This document shows, piece after piece, positions 15,949-24,773 of a stretch of DNA of 64,000 nt. Source of the stretch: an uncultured Collinsella sp. (GTDB lineage Bacteria; Actinomycetota; Coriobacteriia; Coriobacteriales; Coriobacteriaceae); the NCBI GenBank assembly GCA_958407995.1, contig CATYJU010000007.1:1-64000 (forward strand), given 5' to 3'. How positions within the stretch are numbered: position 1 is the first letter of the stretch; every line of letters starts with the position of its first letter. The notes below the pieces were generated by a model. That model was given only the letters and a program-made list of their open reading frames with translations. It was not told the origin of the DNA and did no database searches. Both the position numbers and the translations under genes were made by a program.

Positions 15949-17154
15949 CTAGGCGCGGGATTTGGTGCGCGAGAGCGCGAGGCCTGCGGCGGCAATGGCC
16001 ACGGCGAAGAGCACGGTGACGCCCAGGTCGCAGGCGATGTCGCCCAGCACGGTGGACGTCAGGTCCGCGGCGAGCGCCTTGCCGATCGCGTCGTTCACCC
16101 AATATGTCGGCACAAAGTGCGCCACGGTCTGCACGGCCGAACCCATGAGCGACAGCGGCATCCAGGCGCCGCCCAAAAACGTCATGAGCATGCCAAGCAG
16201 GTTGCCCACACCGTTGAGCAGCTCCTCACGTGCACCCAGACTCGACAGCATAAAGCCAACGGCCAGCGGCGTCAGCGCTAGGGCAAACGTTGCCGCCAGC
16301 GCCAGGCACACGCGGCCCACGCCGACCTCGGCAACCGCGCCGGCAAAGCCCACGACGCCCATCATGCTCGACACAAACCAAATGCAGACGGTGAGCACGG
16401 CGGCGGCCGCAAACACGGCAAGCGAACGCCGGCGCTCGGAAATTGGACCGGCATCCATACGACGCACGCGCTCGGGCTCGTTCATGCCCGAAAACACCAA
16501 GCCCACCGACACGATGACCGACGAAATGATCGCGTACGCGCCAAAGTTGAAGTACGACTCGAGCGTGGCGGCGGCAGTCGAGTCGACCTTGACCTGCTCG
16601 ATCTCGACCTTGGCACGCTTCGCGGCCGCATGTTCGGCGGCCTTGGCAACGTCGCCGTTAGAAGCAGCGGGCTCAAGCGCCGCCGCAGCGCCCGCGAGCG
16701 AGATCCAGCGCGAGGCCTCGGCAGACGAAAGCGCCGCCGTCATGGTACCGGCACCGTAAGTCACATCGAGCTTGGGCAGGGACTCCCCCGCGCGGGCAGC
16801 CGCGACCAGGTCGTCCTCGAACCCCTCCGGGATAAAGAACACGCAGTCGGCGCTGCCCTTGGCGCTGTTGCTCTTGGAGAGCGCGTCCGCAAGGTCGTAC
16901 GTGTCATCGCCGACGCCCGTGACCAGGTCAAACCGCGAACCTAGGTGCTTGGTGAGCGCAAGTGAAAGATCACTGCCATCGCGGTCGACCACGATCACGT
17001 TGGCGTCGTAGGGCTTGTACTCGGTGAGCTGCGACGAGTTCCAGCTCACAGATGCCGCGATGAATACGCCCATCAGCGAAATGAACACCGTATAGATGAG
17101 CAGGTAGAACGGGTGCGCCAGCGCCATGCGAAGCGCGGTCTTAAAGGTGCTCAT
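15949..17154 (-). CDS. ABC-2 type transporter permease
   Basis: A 401-residue permease with the ABC-2 layout: one helix at about 18-38, a long external domain rich in Asp/Ala (about 40-205) and five or six helices in the last 180 residues. The start at 17154 (MSTFKTAL) has an ideal AAGGAG site and overlaps the end of the preceding permease gene by 14 bases. With the next two genes it forms a heterodimeric exporter. The substrate is unknown; such systems export drugs, lantibiotics or lipids. Confidence 0.88.
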   Translation of the reverse strand: MSTFKTALRMALAHPFYLLIYTVFISLMGVFIAASVSWNSSQLTEYKPYDANVIVVDRDGSDLSLALTKHLGSRFDLVTGVGDDTYDLADALSKSNSAKGSADCVFFIPEGFEDDLVAAARAGESLPKLDVTYGAGTMTAALSSAEASRWISLAGAAAALEPAASNGDVAKAAEHAAAKRAKVEIEQVKVDSTAAATLESYFNFGAYAIISSVIVSVGLVFSGMNEPERVRRMDAGPISERRRSLAVFAAAAVLTVCIWFVSSMMGVVGFAGAVAEVGVGRVCLALAATFALALTPLAVGFMLSSLGAREELLNGVGNLLGMLMTFLGGAWMPLSLMGSAVQTVAHFVPTYWVNDAIGKALAADLTSTVLGDIACDLGVTVLFAVAIAAAGLALSRTKSRA

Positions 17155-18328
17155 AGCGGCTCCTTCCAAAAATCAGCGTGGCGGCGGCAACAAACACCAG
17201 CGTCATGAGGACCAGCACGCCCGCGCGAACGGCAAAAGGCCCCAAGTCTTCAAAGAAATACAGGCGGTTGAACATGTCGCAGATAAGCTTGACGGGGTTG
17301 AGCCAGCACTCGGCCGGGCAGGCGCGGGCGACGTCGTCGGCAAGCGCCATCGCTGGCTCGCCGTAGAGGCCGGCGAACAGGGCGCACGTAGTGGCAAAGC
17401 CCGTGAGGATGCCAGACTTGGACGCCTTGCCGCCCTTAACGGGAAGCGTGCCCACAAAGAGTCCCAAGCCCGTGGCGGCAAGCGCGGAAGCGGCGCCGCC
17501 CACCAAACACAGCCCCTCGCGCCCGCCAAAGTCGACGCCCACGACCAGACGCACGTAGCCGATCGCGATCGCCATCGAGGCAAAGGAGACCAGCCACGAG
17601 CCCACAAAGATACCGGCCAGCGACGCCGTTTTGGAAAGACCGCCCACGCAGCGACGCGCGCCAAGACCCGACAGATTGGGCTGCAGGTCGATGACGCTCA
17701 AGGCGGCAAACTCGGCAGACATCATCGCGACCAGGCCAAAGAGCGCGTAATAGTAGATGACCGTGCCGTCGGGTGTGGTGCGTGTCAGGCTTACGCGGCG
17801 GGTGCCGCCCTCGAGCGACAGGGCGCGCGCAACCGCCTCGGGGTCGGCGAGCGCCGCCGGGTTGTCCTGGGCAATCTGGGACATGAGCTCGGCATTTTGT
17901 GTATACGAGCTTGCCACCGTCTCCAGGATGCTGCGATCGGTGAGCACCGATGATGCGCGCGAGCTGTCGTAGCTCGATAGCAGTGTGAGCTTGGGCGTGC
18001 CCGCAGCGTCGACCGTATAGATACCCGCGACCTCACCGGCCTTGAGCGCACGGTTCGCATCGGCTGCGTCGTCGAGCTCGTGGATCTCGAGCAGCTGGTC
18101 GTCGCCTTCCTTGGCAAGCGACGTCGCCACATCCTTAAAGGTCGAAGCGTCCCAGACCTTGTCCGCCACGACGGCAACCGGCACCGGGTCGACCGTGCCG
18201 TCGGAGCTCAGGTTCGCAAACATAAACATGAACATCGTGGAAAGCGCGATGGGAAAGAGGGCGCCCCAGACCCACGTGCTCGGCCGGCGCAGCAGCGTTT
18301 TGACCGTGATGATAATGGTGTTGAACAT
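17141..18328 (-). CDS. ABC-2 type transporter permease
   Basis: A 395-residue permease with the same design as its neighbour: first helix at about 18-37 preceded by LLRRPSTW, an external domain of about 160 residues, then six helices. It has a GGGGG ribosome site five bases upstream. It lies between the ATPase gene (10 bases upstream) and the second permease (14-base overlap), so the three are one transcript and probably one complex. Confidence 0.88.
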   Translation of the reverse strand: MFNTIIITVKTLLRRPSTWVWGALFPIALSTMFMFMFANLSSDGTVDPVPVAVVADKVWDASTFKDVATSLAKEGDDQLLEIHELDDAADANRALKAGEVAGIYTVDAAGTPKLTLLSSYDSSRASSVLTDRSILETVASSYTQNAELMSQIAQDNPAALADPEAVARALSLEGGTRRVSLTRTTPDGTVIYYYALFGLVAMMSAEFAALSVIDLQPNLSGLGARRCVGGLSKTASLAGIFVGSWLVSFASMAIAIGYVRLVVGVDFGGREGLCLVGGAASALAATGLGLFVGTLPVKGGKASKSGILTGFATTCALFAGLYGEPAMALADDVARACPAECWLNPVKLICDMFNRLYFFEDLGPFAVRAGVLVLMTLVFVAAATLIFGRSRYEHL

Positions 18329-18337
18329 GGCTGCCCC

Positions 18338-19276
18338 CTAGTCGCGCAGCTCGCGGCCGGTGATCTCGAGGAACACGTCGTTGAGGGTCGGCGGCTCGCT
18401 CCACACGCGGCCGAGCGCCACATCGGCGGCGCGCAGCGTGTCGAGGATGTCGACCAAATTGTGCGGGCTCGCTTCGCAGGTGCAGACGAGCTCGCCGCCG
18501 GACAACTCAACCGAAAGCACGTGCTCGAGGGCGCGCAGCCGCTCGACCGTGGCGGTCTCTACGGCGCTGACCTCGACTGTCAAGCGCTCGCCCATTTGAA
18601 TCATGCGTTTGAGCTCGTCATTGGTGCCCTGCGCCAGCACACGTCCGCCGTCCATGATCATGATGCGGCTGCAAATCTGCTCGACTTCCTCCATGTAATG
18701 GCTGGTATACACCACCGTGGCGCCCTCGTCGCGCAGGCGGCAGATGCCCTCCAGGATGGCGTTGCGGCTCTGCGGGTCGACCGCCACCGTGGGCTCGTCA
18801 AAGAAGATGAGCTCGGGCTTGTGCGCGATACCGCAGGCGATGTTGAGGCGACGCGCCAGGCCGCCCGAGAGCTTGCCGGGGCGAAACTTGGTAAAGTCGC
18901 CCAGCCCGACAAAGTCGATCGCCTCGTCCACCAGCGCGCGGCGGCGCTTGCGGTCGTTGACGTAAAGGCTGCAGAAATAGTCGATGTTCTCGCGCACCGT
19001 AAGCTCGTCAAACACCGCCACCTGCTGCGGCACCACACCGATGCGGCGCTTGAGGTCGTAGCGGGCGGGCGTCATGGGCTCGCCGAACAGCTCGATGGTG
19101 CCTTTGTCGTAGGCGAGCAGCTGCAGAATGCAGTTGATGGACGTGGTCTTGCCCGAGCCGTTGGGGCCCAGCAGGCCAAAGATCTCGCCGGGGGCGATGC
19201 TCAGGCTAAAGTGGTCGAGCGCGATAAGGTCGTCGTAGCGCTTGACGAGGTTTTCGACGTGGACGATGTCTGTCAT
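18338..19276 (-). CDS. ABC-2 exporter ATPase
   Basis: A 312-residue ATPase starting at the ATG at 19276 (MTDIVHVENLV). Motifs are Walker A GPNGSGKTT (about 39-47), signature LSGGLARR (about 134-141), and Walker B ELIFFDEPTVAVDP. The C-terminal 80 residues form the extra domain typical of drug-type (CcmA/NodI) ATPases. It heads the operon with the two permeases. The operon is divergent from a two-component system whose genes start 198 bases away, the usual arrangement for a sensor-controlled exporter. Confidence 0.92.
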   Translation of the reverse strand: MTDIVHVENLVKRYDDLIALDHFSLSIAPGEIFGLLGPNGSGKTTSINCILQLLAYDKGTIELFGEPMTPARYDLKRRIGVVPQQVAVFDELTVRENIDYFCSLYVNDRKRRRALVDEAIDFVGLGDFTKFRPGKLSGGLARRLNIACGIAHKPELIFFDEPTVAVDPQSRNAILEGICRLRDEGATVVYTSHYMEEVEQICSRIMIMDGGRVLAQGTNDELKRMIQMGERLTVEVSAVETATVERLRALEHVLSVELSGGELVCTCEASPHNLVDILDTLRAADVALGRVWSEPPTLNDVFLEITGRELRD

Positions 19277-19473
19277 GAGGCGGCCCTTCTGTTGATTGCG
19301 GCCCGGTACGATTGCATCATCGCAGGAGCGAGCGGCGCGCACCAGTGAGCTTTGTCACGAGTGCGGAGCTTGGCCGTGCGGCCTGCCGACGTCCCCGCTT
19401 TGCCGCGTGGGAGGAATGTCACGGTTGCGCAGGCGGTCCCTCCACCACGCGCGGCTTCGCGTACAATACCCGT

Positions 19474-20619
19474 ATGAACAGGCTTTTCGACAAATCGATC
19501 GTGCTGGCGTGCTGTATTGCGGCCGCCATGGGTCTTGCTGTGGACGCTCGCCTGGTCGTGGCGTTTTGCCTTGGCGTTATTGCCACCTCGCTGGCCGAGG
19601 TCGTACAGGGAAACCGCGCCCGCCGTGTGAGCGAGGCCGCGAGCTACGCCTGCATCATCGCGGCTGTCTTCGTGCCGCCGTTTGTGCCGTTTGCGCCTCT
19701 CGCTCTCTATGACATCGCGCGACGCGTTCGCCGTGAACGAATCTGGCCCGCGCTGGCGATTGGCGCCGTGTTTGTCTGCGCGCTTGTCGCGGACCTTCGT
19801 GGTGGCGTGCTCACCACCCGAACGCTGCTGTTAACCGCCATCCTTTCGGTTGCTGCCACCTTGCTATCGCTACGTACCGCCCAGCTGGAGCGCGAGCAAC
19901 AGCGCATGCGCCGTACCCGCGACGAGCTGCAAGAACGCGCCCTGGCACTCGAGGCACGCAACCGCGACCTCGCCGACCGCCAGGACTACGAAGTCGAGCT
20001 CGCGACGCTCGCCGAACGCGCCCGCATCGCGCGCGAGATCCACGATAACGTCGGGCACCAGCTCACGCGCGCCTCACTGCAGGCCGAAGCCCTGCGCGTG
20101 GTTCACGCCGACGAGCCCGGCGTCGCCGCCGATTTCGCCGACGTCAAACGCACGGTTGACGAGGCGCTCCAGCTTGTGCGCACCAGCGTCCACGCGCTCA
20201 ACGACAACGCCGTCGACCTTTCCGTGCAGCTCGAACGCATTGTTGAAGGCGCGCGTTCGGACAGCGGCCCGCAGATTGAGCTTGAATTTTTGGCCGAGCA
20301 TGCGCCCGCAAACGTCGCCAACTGCTTTGCGGCGGTCCTGCGCGAGGCGCTCTCCAATACCATGCGCCACGCATGCGCCCAGACCGTCACTGTACGATGC
20401 ATGGAGCATCCGTCGTTTTACCAGCTCATCGTTACCGACGATGGCGCGGGCGGGGTCCAAGCAAGCGGCCGCGGCGCTGCGGAGGGCATGGGGCTCGCCT
20501 CCATGCGCGAGCGCATCGAGGCGCTTGGCGGCACCTTCACCGCCGGCCCGCGTGCCAGCGCCGGCGGCTGGCGCGTGTTTGCCACCGTTCCCAAACAGCA
20601 AGGAGATGAGGACCGATGA
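19474..20619 (+). CDS. NarL-type sensor histidine kinase
   Basis: A 381-residue kinase. Four or five membrane helices cover about residues 7-130 without a clear external domain, so it may sense the membrane or its transporter. A coiled coil (about 130-185) leads into a HisKA_3 dimerisation domain with the phospho-accepting His in AREIHDNVGHQ (about 193) and an HATPase domain with N box EALSNTMRHA and glycine box DDGAGG. A TACAAT box lies six bases before the ATG (19462-19467) and no ribosome site is visible, so the mRNA may be leaderless. The stop overlaps the regulator start (ATGA). Confidence 0.88.
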   Translation: MNRLFDKSIVLACCIAAAMGLAVDARLVVAFCLGVIATSLAEVVQGNRARRVSEAASYACIIAAVFVPPFVPFAPLALYDIARRVRRERIWPALAIGAVFVCALVADLRGGVLTTRTLLLTAILSVAATLLSLRTAQLEREQQRMRRTRDELQERALALEARNRDLADRQDYEVELATLAERARIAREIHDNVGHQLTRASLQAEALRVVHADEPGVAADFADVKRTVDEALQLVRTSVHALNDNAVDLSVQLERIVEGARSDSGPQIELEFLAEHAPANVANCFAAVLREALSNTMRHACAQTVTVRCMEHPSFYQLIVTDDGAGGVQASGRGAAEGMGLASMRERIEALGGTFTAGPRASAGGWRVFATVPKQQGDEDR

Positions 20620-21245
20620 GGCTCATCGTTGTCGACGACGACCGCTTAGTGGTCGATTCGCTCAAGATTATCCTGGGCGCCCAGCCGCAGATCGAAGTGG
20701 CGGGCACCGGCGCCAATGGCGACGAGGCGGTCGCGCTCTACAGCGAGCACGCGCCCGACATCGCGCTGCTCGACATTCAGATGCCGGGACGCGACGGCCT
20801 TTCGGCGGCACGCGAAATCCTTGAGCGCGACCCCACGGCGCGCGTGGTGTTTCTGACGACATTCTCGGATGACGAGTACATTGTGTCGGCGCTTAAACTG
20901 GGCGCCCGCGGCTACCTGATCAAGACCGATGTCGCCGCCATTCCGCCGGCGTTGGCACAGGTTATGGATGGCAAACGCGTGCTCGAGGGCAAGGCGATCG
21001 AGGATATCGATTTTAATGGGGCGGGCACCGAAGCCGACGCGCCCCGCCGGCCCACAGCCTTTGCCGGCCTAACCGACCGCGAGTTCGAAGTCGCCGAGCT
21101 CATCGCCCGCGGCCTCGACAACAAGGAGATCGTCGCCACCGCCTACATGGGCGAAGGCACCGTGCGCAACCACATCAGCTCGATCCTTGCAAAGATGGGC
21201 CTGCGCAACCGCACGCAGATCGCCATCGCCTACCTGCGAGGGTAG
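20616..21245 (+). CDS. NarL/LuxR-type response regulator
   Basis: A 209-residue two-domain regulator. The receiver domain has the acidic pair DDD near residues 6-8, the phospho-acceptor Asp in ALLDIQMPG (about 53) and a Lys near 105. Residues about 145-205 form a LuxR-type helix-turn-helix (LTDREFEVAELIARGLDNKEI). It is translationally coupled to the kinase gene. The likely target is the divergent ABC-2 operon, inferred from position. Confidence 0.92.
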   Translation: MRLIVVDDDRLVVDSLKIILGAQPQIEVAGTGANGDEAVALYSEHAPDIALLDIQMPGRDGLSAAREILERDPTARVVFLTTFSDDEYIVSALKLGARGYLIKTDVAAIPPALAQVMDGKRVLEGKAIEDIDFNGAGTEADAPRRPTAFAGLTDREFEVAELIARGLDNKEIVATAYMGEGTVRNHISSILAKMGLRNRTQIAIAYLRG

Positions 21246-21305
21246 TTGCCCAACGACTGACCGCCCCGGCATAGCAAAATGGCTGTCACCGATTTAATAC
21301 CATTT

Positions 21306-21459
21306 CAAAACTATGCCGGTTTACGGGGCTAAACTCAGGACCCCCATCCATACCCGCGTTTTCTGCAAAATGACGGCTCGTCTACCTGCGATTTTATTTT
21401 CACGGATATCGGCATGGTTGGGAGCGCGTGACTTAGCCCCGTAAACCGGCATAGTTTTG
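21306..21459. repeat. 154-bp palindrome-ended element, copy A
   Basis: Ends are perfect inverted repeats starting CAAAACTATGCCGGTTTAC. An inner pair of short inverted motifs (CCATCCATAC / GGCATGGTTGGG) and a central TCTACCTGCG segment before a T-rich run follow. There is no ORF. Copies C and E share the length of 154 bp. The whole 21246-22044 gap is made of such elements. Confidence 0.8.
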
Positions 21460-21491
21460 TCCGAGCGGCTCTGCACGAGCGCCTCCGCAAG

Positions 21492-21538
21492 CCTCGCGGG
21501 ACCAAAATGATCCGTTTTCCTCCGTCCCCAAGGAATCA
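21492..21538 (+). repeat. spacer motif M, copy 1
   Basis: A conserved segment containing CAAAATGATCCGTTTTCCTC that separates palindrome copies A and B. Similar segments lie at 21731-21777 in the same direction and at 48315-48361 and 48554-48610 in reverse. Confidence 0.65.
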
Positions 21539-21550
21539 CCCGGAACCGCT

Positions 21551-21712
21551 CGCCACGAAACCTGCCCATCTACTACGTTTGACTCGATACCCTTGACCAT
21601 ACCCCCGTTTTCCAGAAAACCGCAGGCGTTCTACCTGCGGTTTTCTTTTCGCATTTTTTGCCGTGGTTGAGGGCCACCGCCCAAACGTAGTAGATAGGCC
21701 CATTTCATGGCG
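21551..21712. repeat. about 162-bp palindrome-ended element, copy B
   Basis: Its ends carry CCATCTACTACGTTT in inverted orientation, extended outward by CGCCAYGAAA. The centre is a strong hairpin, AAAACCGCAGG / CCTGCGGTTTT, followed by T's, which could act as a terminator. Copy D near 48.4 kb has the same ends. Confidence 0.8.
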
Positions 21713-21730
21713 AACGGGCCACACGGATGT

Positions 21731-21777
21731 CCTCGCGAGGCCAAAATGATCCGTTTCCCTCTGTCCACGGGAGATCA
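21731..21777 (+). repeat. spacer motif M, copy 2
   Basis: It contains CCAAAATGATCCGTTTCCCT and separates palindromes B and C in the same orientation as copy 1. Confidence 0.6.
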
Positions 21778-21804
21778 AGTGCTGTTACGAATATGGTGTC
21801 ATTT

Positions 21805-21958
21805 CAAAACTATGCCGGTTTACTACGATAAAAACGAGATTCCCGACCACGCGTGATTTTTTCGCAAAACTACAAGCCGTCTACCTGCGGTTTTGATTTT
21901 GCCAAATGCGGTGTGGTTGGAGGTGGGCGATTTATCGTAGTAATCCGGCATAGTTTTG
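21805..21958. repeat. 154-bp palindrome-ended element, copy C (hybrid ends)
   Basis: It has the same length and outer CAAAACTATGCCGG ends as copies A and E, but the inner part of each arm reads TTTACTACGATAAA, intermediate between the GGGGCT type of A/E and the ACTACGTTT type of B/D. The central TCTACCTGCGGTTTT is conserved. Confidence 0.8.
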
Positions 21959-21989
21959 TTCGCGACGGCACAACCGCGCGTTTAAGCGC

Positions 21990-22023
21990 GGGGCCGGTGG
22001 GGCAAAATTGCCCCACCGGCCCC
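21990..22023 (-). terminator. terminator of the hydrogenase operon
   Basis: A perfect 16-bp stem (GGGGCCGGTGGGGCAA and complement) with a 2-base loop, 21 bases after the last gene of the Ech operon on the minus strand. Confidence 0.75.
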
Positions 22024-22044
22024 TATTCCAGTTCTATCCCAGCG

Positions 22045-22386
22045 TTACTCCGGCTTGGTTTCTACCGTGGGAGTCTTATTCGCCGCAACTGGAGTACGAG
22101 CGGTGTCCATAGTCAGGCAATGCTTGGGGCAGCTCTCGATGCACTCACCGCACACCACGCAGGCATACGGGTCGATCGACCACGTTCCACCCTTGCGATC
22201 GACCGCGAGCGCGCCCGCCGGGCAGCGGCGTACGCACATGCCGCAGCAGATGCACACGTCCATGTCGTTGACGATGTGCCCGCGCAGGCGCTTGGGCGCC
22301 GCGAGCTTCTCCTGCGGATAGCACACCGTGACCGGCTGCTTGACCATAGAGCCCAAGGCCGTCTTGGCAAATGTCAGCAAACTCAT
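22045..22386 (-). CDS. echF: Ech-type hydrogenase ferredoxin subunit (EchF/NuoI-like)
   Basis: A 113-residue protein starting at the ATG at 22386 (MSLLTFAK). It has two [4Fe-4S] motifs, CICCGMCVRRCP (about 45-56) and CVVCGECIESCP (about 75-86), as in NuoI, HycF and EchF. It passes electrons between soluble ferredoxin and the hydrogenase small subunit. It is the last gene of the operon. The large-subunit stop lies 7 bases upstream of its start. Confidence 0.85.
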   Translation of the reverse strand: MSLLTFAKTALGSMVKQPVTVCYPQEKLAAPKRLRGHIVNDMDVCICCGMCVRRCPAGALAVDRKGGTWSIDPYACVVCGECIESCPKHCLTMDTARTPVAANKTPTVETKPE

Positions 22387-22393
22387 GCCGCGC

Positions 22394-23482
22394 CTACCTT
22401 TCCGTGCAGCTAATGCAGGGATCAATGGTCAGGATAATCATGGGCACGTTGGCAATGAGCACGCCCTGCAGCGCATGCGTCAGACCTGCCAGGTTTTGCG
22501 ACGTCGGCGTGCGCACGCGAAAACGGTCCAGATTCTTGGTGCCGTTGCCGCGCACATAGTAATACGCCTCGCCGCGCGGCTGCTCAATCACAACCTCGCC
22601 GCGCGCGCCGTCGGCCGGTGTAAGCTTGGTGCGCCCGCCGATCCCGTCGTGCGGAATCTTGCCCACAAGCTCCTTAATGATGTCCATGGCCTGCGTGACC
22701 TCGGCACAGCGCACCTGGCAGCGGGCATAGCAGTCGCCATCGCTAGCAACGATAGGCCCAAACGCGGCCAGATCAGCATAGGCGCCGTCGCCAAACATGC
22801 GCACGTCGTAATCCACGCCCGAGGCGCGACCGAACGGGCCGACCATCGACAGATCCAGCGCGTCCTTCTTGCTGATCACGCCCACGCCGTGCAGGCGCTC
22901 GCCGCAGCTATTGTCGTCCAAAAACGTATGCACCAAGGCCTCGTAGTCAGGACGCATGGCATCGAGCGTCTGGACAATGCCCGCCAGTTCGGAGTCCTCA
23001 ATGTCGTGTTTAAGGCCGCCGATCTCGTTAATCGAAAGGATCACGCGGCCGCCGCAGGTGCTCTCAAAGATCTTAAGAATCTGCTCGCGTAGGGTCCACG
23101 AACGATAGAACAGTGCCTCGAAACCAAAGGCATCGGCGAGCAGGCCCAGCCACAGCAGATGCGAGTGAATGCGCGAAAGCTCGTGCAAAATGGTGCGGAT
23201 ATACTGCACGCGGTCGGGCACCTCGATTTCGAGCATGCGCTCGCAGGCGCTGGCATAGCCGTAGCTGTGGCCCACGGCGCAAATGCCGCAGATGCGCTCG
23301 GCGATGTAGCCAAACTGATGCATGTCGCGCTTTTCGGTGAGCTTCTCGAGCCCGCGGTGCACAAAGCCGATCTGCGGAATTGCCTCGATGACGCGGTCGT
23401 CCTCGATCACCAGGTCCAGATGAAGCGGCTCGGGCAGCACCGGGTGCTGCGGGCCAAACGGAATAACGGAGCGATGTGCCAT
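22394..23482 (-). CDS. echE: group 4 [NiFe] hydrogenase large subunit (EchE/NuoD-like)
   Basis: A 362-residue protein with both nickel-binding motifs: RICGICAVGHSYGY (about 63-76) and the C-terminal DPCISC (about 355-360), which ends four residues from the terminus. NuoD of complex I lacks these cysteines, so this is a true hydrogenase catalytic subunit. The protein ends three residues after the second motif, so no C-terminal peptide is left for a maturation protease, as in Ech enzymes. The ribosome site is GGAGG. Confidence 0.92.
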   Translation of the reverse strand: MAHRSVIPFGPQHPVLPEPLHLDLVIEDDRVIEAIPQIGFVHRGLEKLTEKRDMHQFGYIAERICGICAVGHSYGYASACERMLEIEVPDRVQYIRTILHELSRIHSHLLWLGLLADAFGFEALFYRSWTLREQILKIFESTCGGRVILSINEIGGLKHDIEDSELAGIVQTLDAMRPDYEALVHTFLDDNSCGERLHGVGVISKKDALDLSMVGPFGRASGVDYDVRMFGDGAYADLAAFGPIVASDGDCYARCQVRCAEVTQAMDIIKELVGKIPHDGIGGRTKLTPADGARGEVVIEQPRGEAYYYVRGNGTKNLDRFRVRTPTSQNLAGLTHALQGVLIANVPMIILTIDPCISCTER

Positions 23483-23487
23483 GGACC

Positions 23488-24207
23488 TTACGCCTCCTTT
23501 TTCTGCTTGTCGCTGGCGGCCTTGGCGGCAAGCGCCGCGCGGACCTTGGCCGCTTTCTCGGGATCCATGGCGGCGGGCTTTGCCTCCATCTCGGCAGCCT
23601 TGAGCGCGGCCTTCGCAGCAGTTTCATCGTGCTGAGCATCGGAGCCGGCAGCCGCAGCGGGCTGAGCGACGGCAGCGCCCGCAGCATCGCCAGCGCCCGC
23701 AGTGCCCTCCCCCGCAGCGGCCGTGGCAGTAGCAGCCTTCTCGGCCGCGGCCTTGCGCGCCTTGGCCTCGGCAGCGGCACGGACCTTCATGGCTTTCTCG
23801 CGCGCGGCCTTCACCTCGGGCGTGATAACGCTCATGGGCTCGGCAGTCGAGACCTGGTAGAAAAAGCCCTTAAAGTCAATCTGCATATCGGTGATGGCAA
23901 GACCAAACAGGTCGTGCGCTTCGTTTTCAAACGGGAATACTGCCGGATAGTACGAGCTGATGGACGGAATCTCCTGGTACTGATTAATTCCCTCAACCAC
24001 CAGGTTCTCGATCGCATAGCTGCCGTCCTGCGCAATATGCTCCTGAGCAGCACGAACGTTGATAAACGTATAGACCAAGCGATACGAGCCGTCGTCGACG
24101 TTGCGTTCAGCGTGCATTTGCACAAAGCGCGCGCCGACGCCCTTAAGCGCCTGGACATGCGACAGGAGCTCTTCGATCCCGACGGTGGTATAGATTGCCT
24201 TTTGCAT
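23488..24207 (-). CDS. echD: hydrogenase subunit EchD/NuoC-like with Ala/Lys tail
   Basis: A 239-residue protein. Residues about 1-125 are a NuoC (30-kDa subunit) domain, with the conserved YPAVFPFENEAHDLFGL motif near 88-104. The following 110 residues are a low-complexity Ala/Lys/Glu region of unknown use, much longer than EchD normally has. Its ATG overlaps the stop of the small-subunit gene (TAATG). The NuoC domain joins the large subunit to the peripheral arm. Confidence 0.85.
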   Translation of the reverse strand: MQKAIYTTVGIEELLSHVQALKGVGARFVQMHAERNVDDGSYRLVYTFINVRAAQEHIAQDGSYAIENLVVEGINQYQEIPSISSYYPAVFPFENEAHDLFGLAITDMQIDFKGFFYQVSTAEPMSVITPEVKAAREKAMKVRAAAEAKARKAAAEKAATATAAAGEGTAGAGDAAGAAVAQPAAAAGSDAQHDETAAKAALKAAEMEAKPAAMDPEKAAKVRAALAAKAASDKQKKEA

Positions 24208-24761
24208 TACTCGGCCTCCCTTGCAGCGGCGGTCGCGTCGCCGGCCTCCGCAGCAGCCACAAACCCGTCCTCGCCCAGCTCAACGCCACCGTCCCAGGTT
24301 GCGGCGCCGCCCACGGTAAGCGGGTCGCCGCCGGCGCGCATCACGGCCTCCTTCTGGTCCAGGATGCCACACGCCTCCACGATGGCATCGATCACCGTCT
24401 CGGGGCGAATGGCGCACCCGGGCGCGTACACGTCCACGGGAATCGCGCGGTCCACGCCGCCGATCACGTTATAGGCATCGCGGAATACGCCGCCCGAACA
24501 CGCGCAGATACCGCAGGCCACCACGCACTTGGGCTCGAGCATCTGGTTGTAGATCTGGCGCACGACGGGCAGGTTCTGGGCATTGACCGACCCCGTCACC
24601 AAAAAGATATCCGCATGCTTGGGGTTGCCGGTGTTGACCACGCCAAAGCGCTCCGCATCGAACAGCGGCGTGAGCGAGGCCAGCACCTCGATATCGCATC
24701 CGTTGCAGCTCGAGCCGTCGTAATGAATAACCCACGGCGAGCGCGACATTTTATGATCCAT
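24207..24761 (-). CDS. echC: [NiFe] hydrogenase small subunit (EchC/NuoB-like)
   Basis: A 184-residue protein with the four cysteines for the proximal [4Fe-4S] cluster: SCNGCDIE (about 17-24), VACGICACSGG (about 83-93) and APGC (about 116). This is the NuoB/EchC fold that sits next to the nickel site. The C-terminal 40 residues are Ala/Glu-rich. The ATG has an AGGAGG site. Confidence 0.9.
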   Translation of the reverse strand: MDHKMSRSPWVIHYDGSSCNGCDIEVLASLTPLFDAERFGVVNTGNPKHADIFLVTGSVNAQNLPVVRQIYNQMLEPKCVVACGICACSGGVFRDAYNVIGGVDRAIPVDVYAPGCAIRPETVIDAIVEACGILDQKEAVMRAGGDPLTVGGAATWDGGVELGEDGFVAAAEAGDATAAAREAE

Positions 24762-24773
24762 GGATGCCGCCTC

